Shown here in pieces: positions 1-11,973 of a stretch of DNA of 64,000 bases; position 1 is the first letter of the stretch; each line of letters begins with the position of its first letter. The notes beneath the pieces are model-generated. The model was given only the letters and a program-made list of their open reading frames with translations. It was not told the DNA's origin and made no database searches. Location: the NCBI GenBank assembly GCA_948474755.1, contig CAOLHI010001814.1, positions 248,001 to 312,000 on the forward strand, written 5' to 3'. The translations under genes were made by a program, and so were the position numbers. Origin of the DNA: Ctenosaura bakeri (taxonomy: Eukaryota > Chordata > Lepidosauria > Squamata > Iguanidae).

Positions 1-337
1 TACTTCTTAAGAGTACATAAATCTATTTATTTAAGTTCAGATGAATATTGTGATCAATGTGCCATGAGCCAAACATGAAAGCGTACACCAATCAAGTCTG
101 TTTGTCTACACACGTGTATGCTTTGATAGCCAGAAATGTTACATTCCTGCAACCAAGAGGACATAAAGTAGAAATGTTTTGCAAATTAAAGCTTATTATC
201 AGAGGCAGCAAAACCTTTTATTTAAAAAGAAGAGAAGAAAGCAATACGTTCTCTTCTTTTGAATGATTTACTTATGAATAGCTAAAAACTACTGAAGAAT
301 GCTGCTCTTCTGCTAATACTCAGAGTCCAGGTTCATT

Positions 338-403
338 AAGTCCAGGTGTGAATTCCATTAAGTCCGGGTATGAATTCTTTAAGTCCAGGTGTGAATTCCA
401 GTG
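338..403 (+). repeat. Short tandem repeat, left of V2R-A exon 2
   Basis: About three copies of AAGTCCAGGTGTGAATTCC, varying slightly. It probably lies within intron 1 of V2R-A. Confidence 0.7.
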
Positions 404-524
404 TCCATTCATGTGTTCCAAGAATTCAGCCCATGCAGATTAATTCAGTGGGAAATGCTTAGTAAATTAATGTTGATTGGAAGCACAAACTAATGTTACA
501 ATGCAGCGATTATTCACATTTCAG

Positions 525-816
525 AGTCATGAAACAGCATTATCAGCATGTCTTGTCCTTGGTATTTGCTTTAAAGGAGATCAACGGAAGCCCACAGATC
601 TTACCCAACATCACCCTAGGCTTCCACTTGTATAATAATGATTTCCGTGCAACCACAATTTACCTTGCCTCCATGGAACTTCTCTCTACAAAAGGCAATT
701 TCTACCCTAACTACAAGTGTGATGTCCTGAATAATGTGGTGGCAGTCATTGGAGGACCTAATTCTTATGTTGGTCTTAACATGGCAATCATTCTGTCGAT
801 CTACAAGCTTCCACAG
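525..816 (+). CDS. V2R-A exon 2
   Basis: A 292-bp exon from acceptor TTTCAG to donor CAG|GTAAGT. It encodes the first lobe of the ligand domain ([28 protein letters not shown]) and starts one base before a codon, as in the other genes. Confidence 0.87.
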
Positions 817-1454
817 GTAAGTCATGTGCACAAGCTGTGGAGTTCAAAAAGCCATTCCCTCTCTTATCATGTTGTATGTAGATTCATGATTTGAATATTT
901 TAAAAAGTGACTGAAGCAAAGAAAAACACATTGGATACAGCTTAATGTTATCTTTTGATAAGTGAAAGTACCTCTTCATTTCCTACAGAGTCGGCTATTT
1001 ATCTGTGTACACAAGATTTTGAATTAATGTTGAGAAGCAGTCAGCATACTCATAAACCACTGATTGCTATGGACTGCTGTCCATTTCATTGGTAGACTAC
1101 TATTTCAGCACAAATAAGTATGGATTTCCCCACTCCCTGACCTTCAGACAGCTCCATGTTGCTTGAAATATTTCACTAAACAAGAAAACCAAGGTTCCTT
1201 GGACATAAAAACTGGTTGGGGAAATTTAGCAGGCCTTCACCACCAATTTTGAAAGTGCTGGATTGTGAAACAGCTTGACATCATGTTCAAATGTTTCTTC
1301 ACACATTTTAAAAATGAAGGCATCTTTCCAGATATATTTTTTCAGTATTGTTACTATTGTTTTCCATAAAATACATTACATGACCAGGAAAAAAAATTAA
1401 GTAAGTGGATTAAATATGCCAGAACACTGAGATTATTGATTGTGTATTGTGGCT

Positions 1455-1676
1455 GTGTGTCTTCAAGTCATTTCTGACCTACAATGTCTCTGAAATGAAC
1501 TTGTCACAAGGTTTTCTTGGCAAGATTTGTTCAGAGGTAGTTGCCTTTGTCTTCCTGTGAAGTTGAGAGAGTGCGACTTGTCCAAGGTCACCCAGTGGCT
1601 TTCCATAGCCAGAGGGAGATTCGAAGCCTGGTCTTCAGAGCTGTAGTCATACATTCAACCCACTGCACCACACTGA
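1455..1676 (-). repeat. Second tRNA-derived SINE family, V2R-A intron 2
   Basis: On the minus strand it starts TGGTGCAGTGGGTTG and has GGCTTCGAATC (B box), then the CAAATCTTGCCAAGAAAACC-type body. Related pieces lie at 1795-1896, 30285-30462 (minus), 30495-30622 (plus) and 52905-53059 with 53862-53950 (minus). Confidence 0.7.
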
Positions 1677-1897
1677 ATCTCTTGAGTGTCCATCAAAAAG
1701 GTGGGGGAGGAAACCATGGAGTGGGTTAAGTCTGGCAGAATGGCCTGCTCATGAGAAATATCTGGAACATTGCACTACAAGAAGATATGTGTTGTAGTTG
1801 TCGGTTGCTGTCAAGTCAACTTATGGTGACACTGTGAATTAGAGACTTCCAAGATCCCCAGTCATAAACTGCCTGGCTCAGGCCTTGCAGACTCAGA

Positions 1898-2097
1898 GGC
1901 CATTTCTGCCCTACATTTATAGTGTTATTATTCCACTTTCAACATCCTATGGAATTCTGGAGTTTGTAGTTTACTGAGGCCAAAGAGCTTTCTGGCTGAG
2001 AATTCTAAAGGCCCCTCCCTTAACTGCAAACCCTAGGATTCCATAGCATGTTGAAAGTGGAATAGCAGCACTGTAACAGTATAATGCAGAAATGGCC
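1898..2097. repeat. Palindromic MITE (GGCCATTTCTG family), copy 1, V2R-A intron 2
   Basis: The element reads nearly the same on both strands: GGCCATTTCTG, a TTCCACTTTCAACATCC half and its inverse GATGTTGAAAGTGGAA, then GCAGAAATGGCC. Flanks are AGA and AGG. Eight copies or halves occur in the window. Confidence 0.8.
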
Positions 2098-2818
2098 AGG
2101 GCTGCCACTTCCTTGATGAAATAAATCCAGTGGTGCAAGTACTTACTTCTGTTTATTTATGTTCATCTGAACATGATGACAGTGTCCTAGTATTAACAAA
2201 TAGTTTGAAAAAGTGTGCCATAAGCCAAGACCAAAACATGAAAATAAGGCTCTAGTCCGTCATGTTTAAGCACATACGCATACCTATGATTTTGATGTGA
2301 TGCTTTGCTCGAAAAGCATTAGAAAACATACAGAGAGAAACTGCTGAATTACAATGAGCTACCAGGCTAAAATACAGGCTCTGTTTTCTGTCATACCTTG
2401 ACTCATGTCTACATTCCTCTGATTGCAACAGTGATTGGCTGTGAAATGCTTCTTCTGTACCCATGTCTTTTCTGAATTGGTGCCTTTGTCAGACCCCTCA
2501 TAGGAACTAGGAAAATATCTTTTATTTTCCTTTAAAAAAAAGTAGTTTCATATTGCTTAATATGATAATATCTCTTAAGCCACTTACACCTTTTTCTTTT
2601 AAAAATGCTCCTATTTCTTCCTAATTTTTCATGATATTGAACTTTTTTGGCTCATAAATGTTCACAGCACTAAAAAAGTAAGGTCCGGAGTGAATCTCAG
2701 TATATATTATGGACTAACCTTGTAACATTCACAAGCATACTCAAAAACCCGTGTTTGTTTGTTTTTTTGTTTTTTTGGTGATGTCCTTTACCATTTTTTC
2801 TTTTAACATTTGATTTAG

Positions 2819-3670
2819 CTCACATATGGATCTGCTTTAGCACTGGATGCCATAAGCCAAGCAGTGTTCTTCCACCAGATGTTTCCAAAGGTAACCATTC
2901 AATATGAGGGAATTCTGCAGTTGTTGCTTCATTTCAGGTGGACGTGGACTGGGATGCTCTATCTGAATGATGCAAATGGAGAATGGTTTGTACAAAATGT
3001 TCTTCCCAGCTTTTCCTTGAGGGGCGTCTGCTTTGACTTCATAGAAAGATTCCCACCAACAACTTTTTCTAAAATTCATGCTGAAATGGACAGGTGGGTG
3101 GAAATAATCAAGATTGTCATGAACAGCGCTGCCAATGCTTTGGTCATGCATGGTGAAATTCAGACCATGATTATTTTCAGGATAATGTTGCAATACTCAC
3201 AAAGTGATGGTGTAGTAATGAAGGCCAAGGTGTGGATTATGACAGCCCAGATGAATCTTGGCTCATTTCCTTTTCCAGGCAACTTAGCCACAGAATTCAT
3301 TCATGGGTCTCTATTGTTTTCAATGCACTCAAAGGAGTTGTTGGGCTTCCAGAAATTTATTCAAACTAGAAAACCTACTTTGGCAAAAGAAGATGGTTTC
3401 AGCAAAGTCTTCTGGGAACATGCATTTGACTGTTTGTTCCCACTTCCTGAAATGCACAATATGGGTAGTAAATTCTGCACTGGGGAAGAGAAACTAGAGT
3501 CTCTCACTACATCTGTGTTTGAAATGAGCATGAGTGGCCACAGCTATAGCATCTACAATGGGGTCTATGCTGTGGCCCATGCTTTGAATGCCTTCGGTTT
3601 ATCCAAGTCTAAGCATAGAGGAAGGACAGAAGGAATGATATTGCAGCTTCTAACTGCACAGCCATGGCAG
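2819..3670 (+). CDS. V2R-A exon 3
   Basis: An 852-bp, 284-codon phase-0 exon after GATTTAG. It begins LTYGSAL and ends PWQ before GTAATG. Ligand-domain landmarks include [25 protein letters not shown] and HSYSIYN. Its own frame has no stop. Confidence 0.9.
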
Positions 3671-5044
3671 GTAATGTCCTAATGGCACTAAAGTTTGTGA
3701 ATTCTCTGTATCTGTGGATAAAGCATTATGTCATAAATATTGAAATGTCAGTATTGATAGAAAGACTGCTTCTCACATAGTACAAGTGCTAAGTCTTTAA
3801 TATGTTCCCTTTTTAGAAGCTGGTACTGTTGGTTAGATTAGGAACTCACTGCACACAATTATTTGGATATGCATTGCATCATGACTCTATACCAATGGAA
3901 CCAGTTTTGTGGTATGTGTTCCTTACCCGCCCTGGTAAAAGTATATGTTTCATAAAAAAAAAAAAAACACAGGTGTTGTGATATCAGACCTGGTGGCATC
4001 AGATGATGAACTTAATGGAACTACCACAACCCAACAGCAAGTTATCACTGGCATCTTTCCTCCTACCAAGCTCTTTTGAAAGAGCCAGTACCAAAATATG
4101 GCCCATTAAGGTCAACCTCCATGCCTTTCCCTGTCAATTCCAAGATTTGGACCCATACTAGCATTTCAATGAATAAGTTAATTGGTAACTTCATTAATTA
4201 GACTATTACAATTGTTAGCTTTAACGACAGTGCATTAACTTTCTGTTTTTGAAAGTTTCACATTATTGAATTAATTTTCAAACCTGATGTTCCCGGGACT
4301 GGAAGAATTTCATTTGGTTTGTGTTTTCGTAAGATTCTCAAATTCTCAAATATTGTCATAGAGGAAAGAATTTGACATGTTTAAACATATTAAATACGGG
4401 AAGACTGGCCGTTTTTTTATGTCTCCTGTGTTTCAAAGAAAATATGAAGTTTCTTTTGTTGTCTTAATGATAAGGAGATTTGAGAAACAGGTACAGAAAT
4501 ACTTGACCATGCAAATAGAAACTTTAGTGTTTATCTGTGAAGGAGCTGGCACTAAATCCCTTTGCATTAAACCGTGCTTGTGATGCTAGATGTATTCTGC
4601 TATTCGAAACAAGTGTAAACGGCCCTCTTCCTTCCGGGAATAGCAGTGCCTCTTATATTTTGTCTGAGACAGTGGAGAATGTTTATAGTTCATTTTTAAT
4701 AAGAAGACAACAATTGTGTGTACAGATTTGATTGGAAGTTTTAAGATTTAACAAAACATGGCTCTTCATGGAAGCTTTGGGGGGCCTACTTCATTTTACA
4801 ACAAACCCTCTAATGAACTTTTTAATCTGTTTTAATTCTTTTAATCTGTATTTTAATCTGTATTTGGCCTTGAGATCCCTGGATAATTTTTTTAATAAAT
4901 AACTAAAATTGAAATGGGATGCCATATACTTCTCTAAAAGGAGCAATTTATTATGATTCCAAGGTGTGAAATATTGTTGTCATTGCCATTAATTCTCTCC
5001 TCCTCCTCCTCCTCCACCACCACCACTTTTTTTCCTGGATTTAG

Positions 5045-5272
5045 CTTCACCAATTTCTTAAAAGTGTTTCATTTAACAACAGTGCTGGGGAAACAGTGTC
5101 TTTTGATGAAAGTGGGTCTTTAGCAGCTGGATTTGATATTATAAATTGGATCATATTCCCAAACCAGTCCCTTCAAAGGGTGAAAGTTGGAAAAATAGAC
5201 CCACAGGATCTCCCTGATAAGATGTTCACCATTTGTGAAGATGCTATTACATGGCCCAGTGGATTCAACAAG
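5045..5272 (+). CDS. V2R-A exon 4
   Basis: A 228-bp phase-0 exon with the standard V2R exon 4 length. It encodes LHQFLK, SFNNSAGE, FDIINW and KVGKIDP and ends at AAG|GTAGGG. The acceptor is TGGATTTAG. Confidence 0.88.
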
Positions 5273-5746
5273 GTAGGGTCTGTGCTCACATCAGAACTTA
5301 GCAATAGGTATTTGTAATGTTGCGGTACTCCTTATACTGTTTGCATACTGAAATAAGTCAGTGTTTCTGTCTTCTGACTCAGTGAGATTCATACTAGGCC
5401 ATGCTAACAGTGAGATTCAAAGTCTCATCAGAAAAAAAAATCAGAAACAAAATATGAGTGGTGTTCAAATGGGTCAGCTGGCAGGCAATGGACATATCTG
5501 ATGAGGTATATATTAAATGAGCAAAGTCATCATAATGGCCCCAATCCTGTTGGTATACTACACCAGTTTAACTATGTTCTAATGACCCATAGAAGCAGGA
5601 AGAAAAAGATTGCAGGAAGATAGGAACTAGAGAAATAGGTTGATCCAAGGTAACAGATTTTGTGTGTCTTCCCTTGCCACCTCTGTGAGACCCTGGGAAA
5701 AAATGCAGTTCTTGCCAAGATTCTAACCAATGGTTAGAAGAAAATA

Positions 5747-6138
5747 CAGTCCTCCCTCCACTTTCACTAGTGTTAGGGGGCACAGGACCCCTGTGAAAGT
5801 AGAAAAACCATAAATAACTCTAGGCCCTCCAAAACCATATTTAACACACACACACACACACATAAAAGTATGATCACCATATTCAACCCACCATGGATTC
5901 CTTTGAGGCAGCAGGGTTCCTTCCCAAGGCAGAAGTGGGGGGGCTGGGGGAGGGCTTACTGCCATCTCTACTGCTACCCCACATCATTTTTAATAGGGAC
6001 TTACAAGCCTTGTTTTGCAGTTTCTCGTTCTCATAAGGCTTGCAGTCCCCATCAAAAATGGCAGCGGAAGTGACAGCAATGATCCATGAATAACCAAACC
6101 CACAAAAGTGAAACCTGCAAAAGGTGGAGGGCTGACTA
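5747..6138. mobile_element. Tc1/mariner-like (Tigger-type) MITE, V2R-A intron 4
   Basis: Starts CAGTCCTCCCTCCAC and ends GGTGGAGGGCTGACTA, flanked by TA (5745-5746 and 6139-6140). The interior resembles the element at 48085 (GGGGGCACAGGACCCC against its inverse). A (CA)n tract lies inside. No transposase. Confidence 0.7.
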
Positions 6139-6246
6139 TATTGCATGCCAATTCATCTTTAGGGATAGTGCTAATCTATCCTTTTGTCATTAGTTCATTT
6201 CTTACATCTCTGATACATCTCTGATACAAACTCACCAAAATCTGTT

Positions 6247-6249
6247 CCT

Positions 6250-6301
<52 letters not shown>

Positions 6302-6303
6302 TT
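6247..6303 (+). repeat. (TTTC)n microsatellite
   Basis: About 14 TTTC units just before V2R-A exon 5. Confidence 0.95.
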
Positions 6304-6353
6304 ACAAAATAATATATCTTGTTTCTTTCTCCCCCTTCCCCATTTCTGCACAG

Positions 6354-6480
6354 ACACCACCTCTTTCATTGTGCAATGAGAATTGTTATATGGGCTCCAG
6401 AATGAGAAAGAAGGAAGGGAAGCCATTTTGCTGCTATGATTGCCTTCCATGCCCCCCAGGAAAGATCTCAGATCAGAAGG
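6354..6480 (+). CDS. V2R-A exon 5
   Basis: A 127-bp exon between CACAG and GTGAGA encoding the cysteine-rich linker: [29 protein letters not shown]. It ends in phase 1, so exon 6 completes the split codon. A (TTTC)n microsatellite lies about 50 bp before it. Confidence 0.87.
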
Positions 6481-6653
6481 GTGAGATGCCAAGTAGAGCC
6501 TAGAAGCTTACTTTAGAAAGTAGTTATTTGTAGCTATATGCCCCTAAGGAAGTAACTGTTAAAATTGCATATTACTAATAATACTTTTATTGTCATATCT
6601 GAAAGGGGAAAACGACCAGGATCCTGCATTCAGAGGCTACAATGCATAACTTT

Positions 6654-6756
6654 AGGGAGGGGCCTTTGAGGACCCTCCCAGACTGCAAACCCTAGGATTC
6701 CATAGGATGTTGAAAGTAGAATAATAGCGCTATAGCAGTCTAGTGCAGAAATGGCC
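6654..6756. repeat. Palindromic MITE, half copy, V2R-A intron 5
   Basis: Only the right half remains (CTGCAAACCCTAGGATTCC, GATGTTGAAAGTAGAA, GTGCAGAAATGGCC). Confidence 0.7.
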
Positions 6757-8333
6757 TGTGTCAGACCTACACTGTGTGCTCAGGGCTGAGTAAAATCAGG
6801 CAGGAGAAAAAAACACACATATGCCAGAGCTTGGGTGAAAATAGGTGACAACTTTATTTGCTACAGATGTGGCAGGATTGGCTTGCACATGGATCTGAAT
6901 CCAGGCTTCGGCTAACCCAAATGTTGACTAATGAGCCCAATCCTCCACCAAAGCTGGAACCATTCAACGTCAGGTATGAGGGCCACCTGTACTCCAAGGA
7001 GTTCAGTGGATGTGTACACCTTCTGCCACACTACACGCCTGTTTCCTCCCCTGCACTCCTGGCAACTCTGTATTTACCATGGCCCCAAGGCCTCGGAAAA
7101 TAGATATGCTGGATCCAGAATCCATGCCAACTGCCCTGCAAGTTGCGACAGACTAAAGCAAGCCTCTCCTGACTGGACAGCAGACATCCATCTGCCAGGG
7201 GGAGGTAGCTGGGATGACACTCCAAAGTGAACTGAGCTCCAGTTGAAGGGAACTCAATTAAATACCCACTGCCTGGACCAGAGGGAAGACAGCAATCAGC
7301 TCTTGCCTGGGTAGAGGTAACCAATGAGTTCAAACCAGCCAATTTAAACTCATTGGCTGCCAACTATAAGGCAGTTTTCCCAAAGCAATGTGCAGACTAT
7401 TGGGAAAGTGGAAGTGGCTGCACTGCCAACTCACATGGCCGCAGAGCCATGTGCACCTCCAAAGCTAAACCAAGCTGCAAATTCACTGCCTGGTAAATTG
7501 GGTAGCCCAAATTACCAGCACAATATGTAACCATGGGGATGAATTGCAATGATTTTCAATGGAGCGCAGGACAAGATGTGCTGTTGTACAACACTGGCTC
7601 CCATTGCACAGCAGGACACATTCTGCATCAAGATGTGTTGTTCATCAGGACATTTTGTGCACTGGGACTCTTTTGTTCCAGGACATGTTGTGCATTGGAA
7701 CTACTGCAGAATGCTCAGGCTGCTGGCTTCCCTTGAGCAGTGACCTTAATGGCATAAGTATGCTACACTCTCAAGAATGCAAACTTTGTGTAACAGTGCA
7801 ATTCAACTTTTTGCAATCATAGGTTGTTTTACAGTGATGCAGCTTCCCTACAGGATGCAGCATCAGTGTGTGGATGAAGGTGACAAAAATTACTAATTAA
7901 CAACAGACAAGCTAGAAAAGACCATGGCAGTTTGTTTTTGCCCAAACCTACTGGGGAAGGACAAACTTTCTCCCTTTCCTCTCCCACCTGCTGAGTTAAC
8001 TGACTGCAAACTCCTTGCTGTAAAGTACTGACCTAAGGAAGAAAACACAGCTAAACAGTAATGTCACACACCACTGTAATTACAAAAGGAAACTAAAGCA
8101 ATTAGTTTTCCATCTTACCAGGAGTGAAATTATCCCTCTTTGTGTTTTAGTAGTAATGTAACTTTGTTAGGCTTTTCTTATTTAAAAAAAAATGGAAATT
8201 AATTCTCACAGATTCGTTATTTACAACTAGCTACTTCCTACCTCTGGCACAAAATTATTTTCAGACATAACTGGTGTAATTTTAATATCCTCTGAATCAA
8301 TTGGTGATGGCTACATATAAGAAAAGTCTAACA
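6757..8333 (+). other. V2R-A intron 5, left part, no gene seen
   Basis: Unique-looking sequence. A stretch at 7560-7720 has degenerate repeats of a CAGGACATnTTGTGC-like phrase, which make several overlapping Cys-rich open frames. None has recognisable homology. Confidence 0.45.
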
Positions 8334-8553
8334 TAATAGCATAGCATAGCAATAGCATGTGTATTTCTATATCGCTTATCAGCTAAGTGCTCTCTAAGTG
8401 GTTTACAATATGTTAGCTAATTGCCCCCAACAAGCTGGGTACTCATTTTACCGACCTGCAGAAGGATGGAAGGCTGAGTCAACCTGGAGCCTGGCAGGAT
8501 CGAACTCACAACTTTGTGGCTGCCGTACCAGCATTTATCCACTGCGCCACCAG
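8334..8553 (-). repeat. tRNA-derived SINE, V2R-A intron 5
   Basis: On the minus strand: GGTGGCGCAGTGG (A box), GTGAGTTCGATCC (B box), AAAATGAGTACCCAGC and a GCTATGCTAT tail. A MITE is inserted at its 5' end, and another fragment of SINE 5'-end sequence follows at about 9127-9150. Confidence 0.8.
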
Positions 8554-9117
8554 GGCCCTTTTTGCAGCGCCGGCGCTCGTGTGACGGAGGAGGGCGGCTC
8601 GCGCAAGAAGCCTTCTCCGGGAGGCTGCCGCTTCCCCCTCCTTCCTTCCACAGGCGAAGGAACGAGCGGGGAAGCGGCAGCCTCCTGGAGGCGGCGGCGG
8701 CTCACGCGTCCGTCCACCCCCCCGCGTGCGCGCGAGAAAGGCGCTTGTCCCGTCCATCCCCCCTGCATGCGCGAGAAAGGCGCTTGTCGCATCCGCCCCC
8801 CCGCGCGCGCGAAGCAGGACGTGTCGCGTCCGTCGCGCTAGCGCCCCGTCCCTTCCTTCCGCAGGGGCGGAGGGAAGGAAGCGCGACCCGGCCGGCTCCC
8901 CGATGCTCCGCACGAGAGGTAAGTGTGCATGGGCGCCGGGAGCGTTGCGCGAGCGCGGGTGATTTTCGCTTCGAAGCGAAAATCAAAAAACCCGCGCTCG
9001 CGCCGCTTCAGCCCCATGAGCCCGGCGGAAGTGGGAGTGCGTCGTGCGGAGCAACGCTCCCACTCCCGCGAGGCTCACTGGGCTGTCGCACGAGAAAAGG
9101 CCCATGCGAAAAGGGCC
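8554..9117. mobile_element. GGCC-ended MITE, CpG-rich and palindromic, in V2R-A intron 5
   Basis: Ends GGCCCTTTTTGC and GCGAAAAGGGCC, flanked by CAG at 8551-8553 and 9118-9120. It is much richer in G+C and CpG than its surroundings and contains long open frames that are artefacts of this composition. Around 8961-8984 it has a perfect 24-bp palindrome inside a larger inverted repeat. It is inserted at the 5' end of a SINE. No transposase. Confidence 0.75.
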
Positions 9118-9581
9118 CAGGTCTCCCTTTATCCACTGTGCCACCAGGGATCCATATAACTACTGATGGCTGGAACTCTAGTGTATAAATTAAAATATAT
9201 TAACTCCTCACATGGATCTGTAGGAAATGAAGTCTGGATTTCCTTTTGTTTAAAAAAGGCAAACAAAAAAACCTTCTCTTCTATTGGATGTCCTAAACAC
9301 TAGATCTCTGAATACAACACTTAGTGGAATAAGTGGTCATCTAGAAAAAGCTGGAATGCAACCAGCCTTGTTCAGTATATCAAATGGTCATGAACAATGA
9401 GTGTTATAGTCTAATATCATCAAAACCCACTGAACTCCCCAACCATGCTCCAGACCACACCAGAATTTTATATAATATGTGAACTTGCATATTAGACTTT
9501 GAGGTATGATCTCTGATGTAGCATTTTGGAATGTAAAAACTTGATTGGTATATCAAAAAGTCATGTTTTTTCCTCCTGCAG

Positions 9582-10468
9582 ACATGGATGACTGTGTTCA
9601 ATGTCCTGATGACCAATATGCAAACCACAGGCAGGATGCATGTCTTCCAAAAGATATAAGCTTCCTATCTTTTGAAGAACCTTTGGGAATCAGTTTGGCT
9701 GTTCTTTCTCTTTCCTTCTCTTTCCTCACTGCTTTGGTGCTAAAAATCTTCATTAAATATCAGGATACTCCCATAGTCAAAGCCAACAACCAGAATATCA
9801 CCTATGCTCTCCTGGTCTCCCTCCTCCTCTCCTTCCTTTGAATTTTCTTATTTCTTGGAGAACCCCAGAAGATACCTTGTCTCATTCAACAACCTGCATT
9901 TAGCATTATCTTCTCTGTGGCTGTTTCTTGTGTGTTAGCGAAAACCATTCTTCTGGTTCTGTCTTTCATGGCCACTAAGCCAGGATCCAGAATGAAGAAA
10001 TGGTTTGGGAAAAGACTGGCAACTTCCATTGTCCTTTCTTGTTCCTTTTTTCAAGTCATTATTTGCACTGTGTGGTTGGCCACCTATCCCCCATTTCCAG
10101 ATTATGACATATACTCACTGACTGAAAAAATTGTTCTGGAATGTAACGAAGGTTCAGCAGTCATGTTCTACTGTGCCTTGGGCTTTATGGGTATTTTAGC
10201 CATTATTAGCTTCGCTGTGGCCTTCCTAGCCAGGAAGCTACCAGATACCTTCAATGAAGCTAAGTTTATCACATTCAGCATGCTTTTGTTTTGTAGTGTA
10301 TGGTTGTCCTTTGTTCCAACCTACCTGAGTACAAAAGGAAAATATGTGGTGGCAGTGGAGATTTTCTGCATCTTGGCCTCTTCTGCTGGGTTACTAATTT
10401 GTATCTTTTTTCCGAAATGCTATATCATTGTAGTGAGGCCTGAGCTGAACAAAAAGGGCAACTCGTAA
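9582..10468 (+). pseudogene. V2R-A exon 6 with internal TGA
   Basis: Follows TCCTGCAG. It encodes the last linker cysteines (CVQCPDDQY) and the seven-helix domain, interrupted by TGA at 9839-9841 near the end of helix 2. The frame then continues open to 10468 ([30 protein letters not shown]). If translated, only about two helices would be made before the stop. Confidence 0.9.
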
Positions 10469-10499
10469 GGAGAAAAAATTAAAGAGTCTATGCCTCTTT

Positions 10500-10923
10500 G
10501 GCCCTTTCTTCACCTTACTTTTTTTCGGCACTGGGGTGCAGGGATTGCATGAGCAGCCTCCAGCGAGAGGCTCTCGCGTCCCCACTGCTTCAACTCCACA
10601 TGAGCTGCCTGCTCCCGAGCAGGCAGTGCGAGAGCCCTGCCTCTTCCTTCCACAGTGCAGCCTGGGAGTTTCCCAGGCTGGTCTGAGGCAGGAAGCACGA
10701 TCGCCACAGCTCCGGAGGCTCTGCATGTGCACGTGGGGCCCTCGAGCAATGCACAATCACGCATCGTTTTCAGCTGAAAGGCGAAAATGAAAAAGTCTGT
10801 GAGGGGCGCCTGCCCTACCCTGGAGCATCACGCAATTGTGAGTGCATCGTGCACATCGATCCTCACAATCACGCAATGCTTCAGGCACCCTTTCGCATGG
10901 CAAATGCCTTGTGAAAAGGGCCT
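10500..10923. mobile_element. GGCC-ended MITE just after the V2R-A stop
   Basis: Ends GGCCCTTTCTTC and GTGAAAAGGGCC, flanked by TTT at 10497-10499 and 10924-10926. It is the same family as 8554-9117 and 60267-60690 and begins 32 bp after the stop codon at 10468. Conserved interior includes CACATGAGCTGCCTGC-like and GCACGATCGCC segments. Confidence 0.78.
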
Positions 10924-11772
10924 TTGTCTCTCATCCAACTAAAATGAACAATGACCTAGTTCCATTATAAGGAGAAAAGCTTAATTGTAAACATCTACTG
11001 TCAGTGTCAAGATGAAATTCACCTGAACATAAATTGTTTGGGATGCCTATTTTAGAAGTGTGTGGGTATGATCCCAATGCTGGGCTGGATCAGAAACAAC
11101 ATGGGGTAAGTCTACCCTGTTTCTCCTCATCCCTTTGTATTTTTACTTTCTTCCCGTTTCTTCCCACCAATTAGGGTACCACATTTTACATGTAGATTGG
11201 TTTCTTTTTACTGCTTCCAGCTTAATGCAGAATTACTTAGAATTTGGGAGCAGGCCCTAGCAGAGCATTGTGGTCCACAGGTATGAAATGCAATGAGTAA
11301 TTACTAGGAAATGAAAATTCTGGAATGCTAATGTTCCCTCACATTATAGATTGTTATTCTTTCACCATAATCTTCATTTAAAAACAGCTTGTGGACCAGA
11401 AAGTGGCTGGATGAGTCTTACAGCTGCCATGGGCTATGTAGCAGGAGAGAGGCCCAAGACCTTAAGTGGATATCTATTTATTGTGCTCGCTCCTGTATTC
11501 TTCTTGGTTTAATTTTAAATCTGTATAGTTGAACAACTTACTGAACAATTTAAAACTGTTAGGTAAAAATTGTATCTTTTCAAAAGAGTGCAATCCTTCT
11601 TTTGTGAACAGTAGCACCTCTCCTTTCTAATGCAGAAAGATACCTATTTACCCACCCACACCCTCTGTATTAAAGAACCAAAACATGTTTTTTGAGTTTG
11701 TCTCCTCATTTTCATATTCAAAAGACTGATTACAAAACTATGACACAATTGTTTCAAGTCTGAATGTGGATT

Positions 11773-11973
11773 GCTATTTCTGCCCTATGCTGTTATCATG
11801 CTATTATTCCACTTCCAACTTCCTATGGAATCCTGGGGTTTGTAGTTGACTGAGGCCCAAGAGCTCTCTGGCTGAGAATTCTAAATGCCCTTCCCCGAAC
11901 TGCAAACCCCAGGATTCCATAGGAAGTTGAAAGTGGAATAAAAGCATTACAACAGCGTAGTGTTGAAATGACC
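11773..11973. repeat. Palindromic MITE copy, V2R-A/B intergenic
   Basis: Full-length copy with both arms (TTCCACTTCCAACTTCC and GAAGTTGAAAGTGGAA) and eroded GGCC ends. Confidence 0.75.

Larger units (their letters stand above)
525..10468 (+). pseudogene. VMN2R: V2R-A: vomeronasal type-2 receptor, exons 2-6, broken by one in-frame stop
   Basis: Five exons in V2R order and phase (525-816, 2819-3670, 5045-5272, 6354-6480, 9582-10468), all with AG/GT borders. Exons 2-3 encode the Venus-flytrap ligand domain, exon 4 its end, exon 5 the cysteine-rich linker (FCCYDC) and exon 6 the seven-helix domain. Exon 6 has a TGA at 9839-9841 where paralogs have Cys (SFTC), then stays open in the same frame to TAA at 10466-10468. 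No exon 1 is visible in 1-524, so it probably lies upstream. Exon 3 is 852 bp against 861 bp in the other genes, and residues such as DYDIYSL and the KKGNS ending set it apart as another subfamily. One substitution would explain the break, so this could be a recent pseudogene, a polymorphic null or an assembly error. Confidence 0.88.

Noticed and set aside
6931..7822. Cluster of 60-110 codon frames in V2R-A intron 5
   Set aside because: Overlapping in several frames, partly from degenerate short repeats, with no recognisable domain.
8398..9188. Overlapping open frames up to 224 codons on both strands
   Set aside because: They lie in a GC- and CpG-rich MITE and a SINE, are Arg/Pro/Ala-rich in every frame and show no conserved protein; composition explains them.
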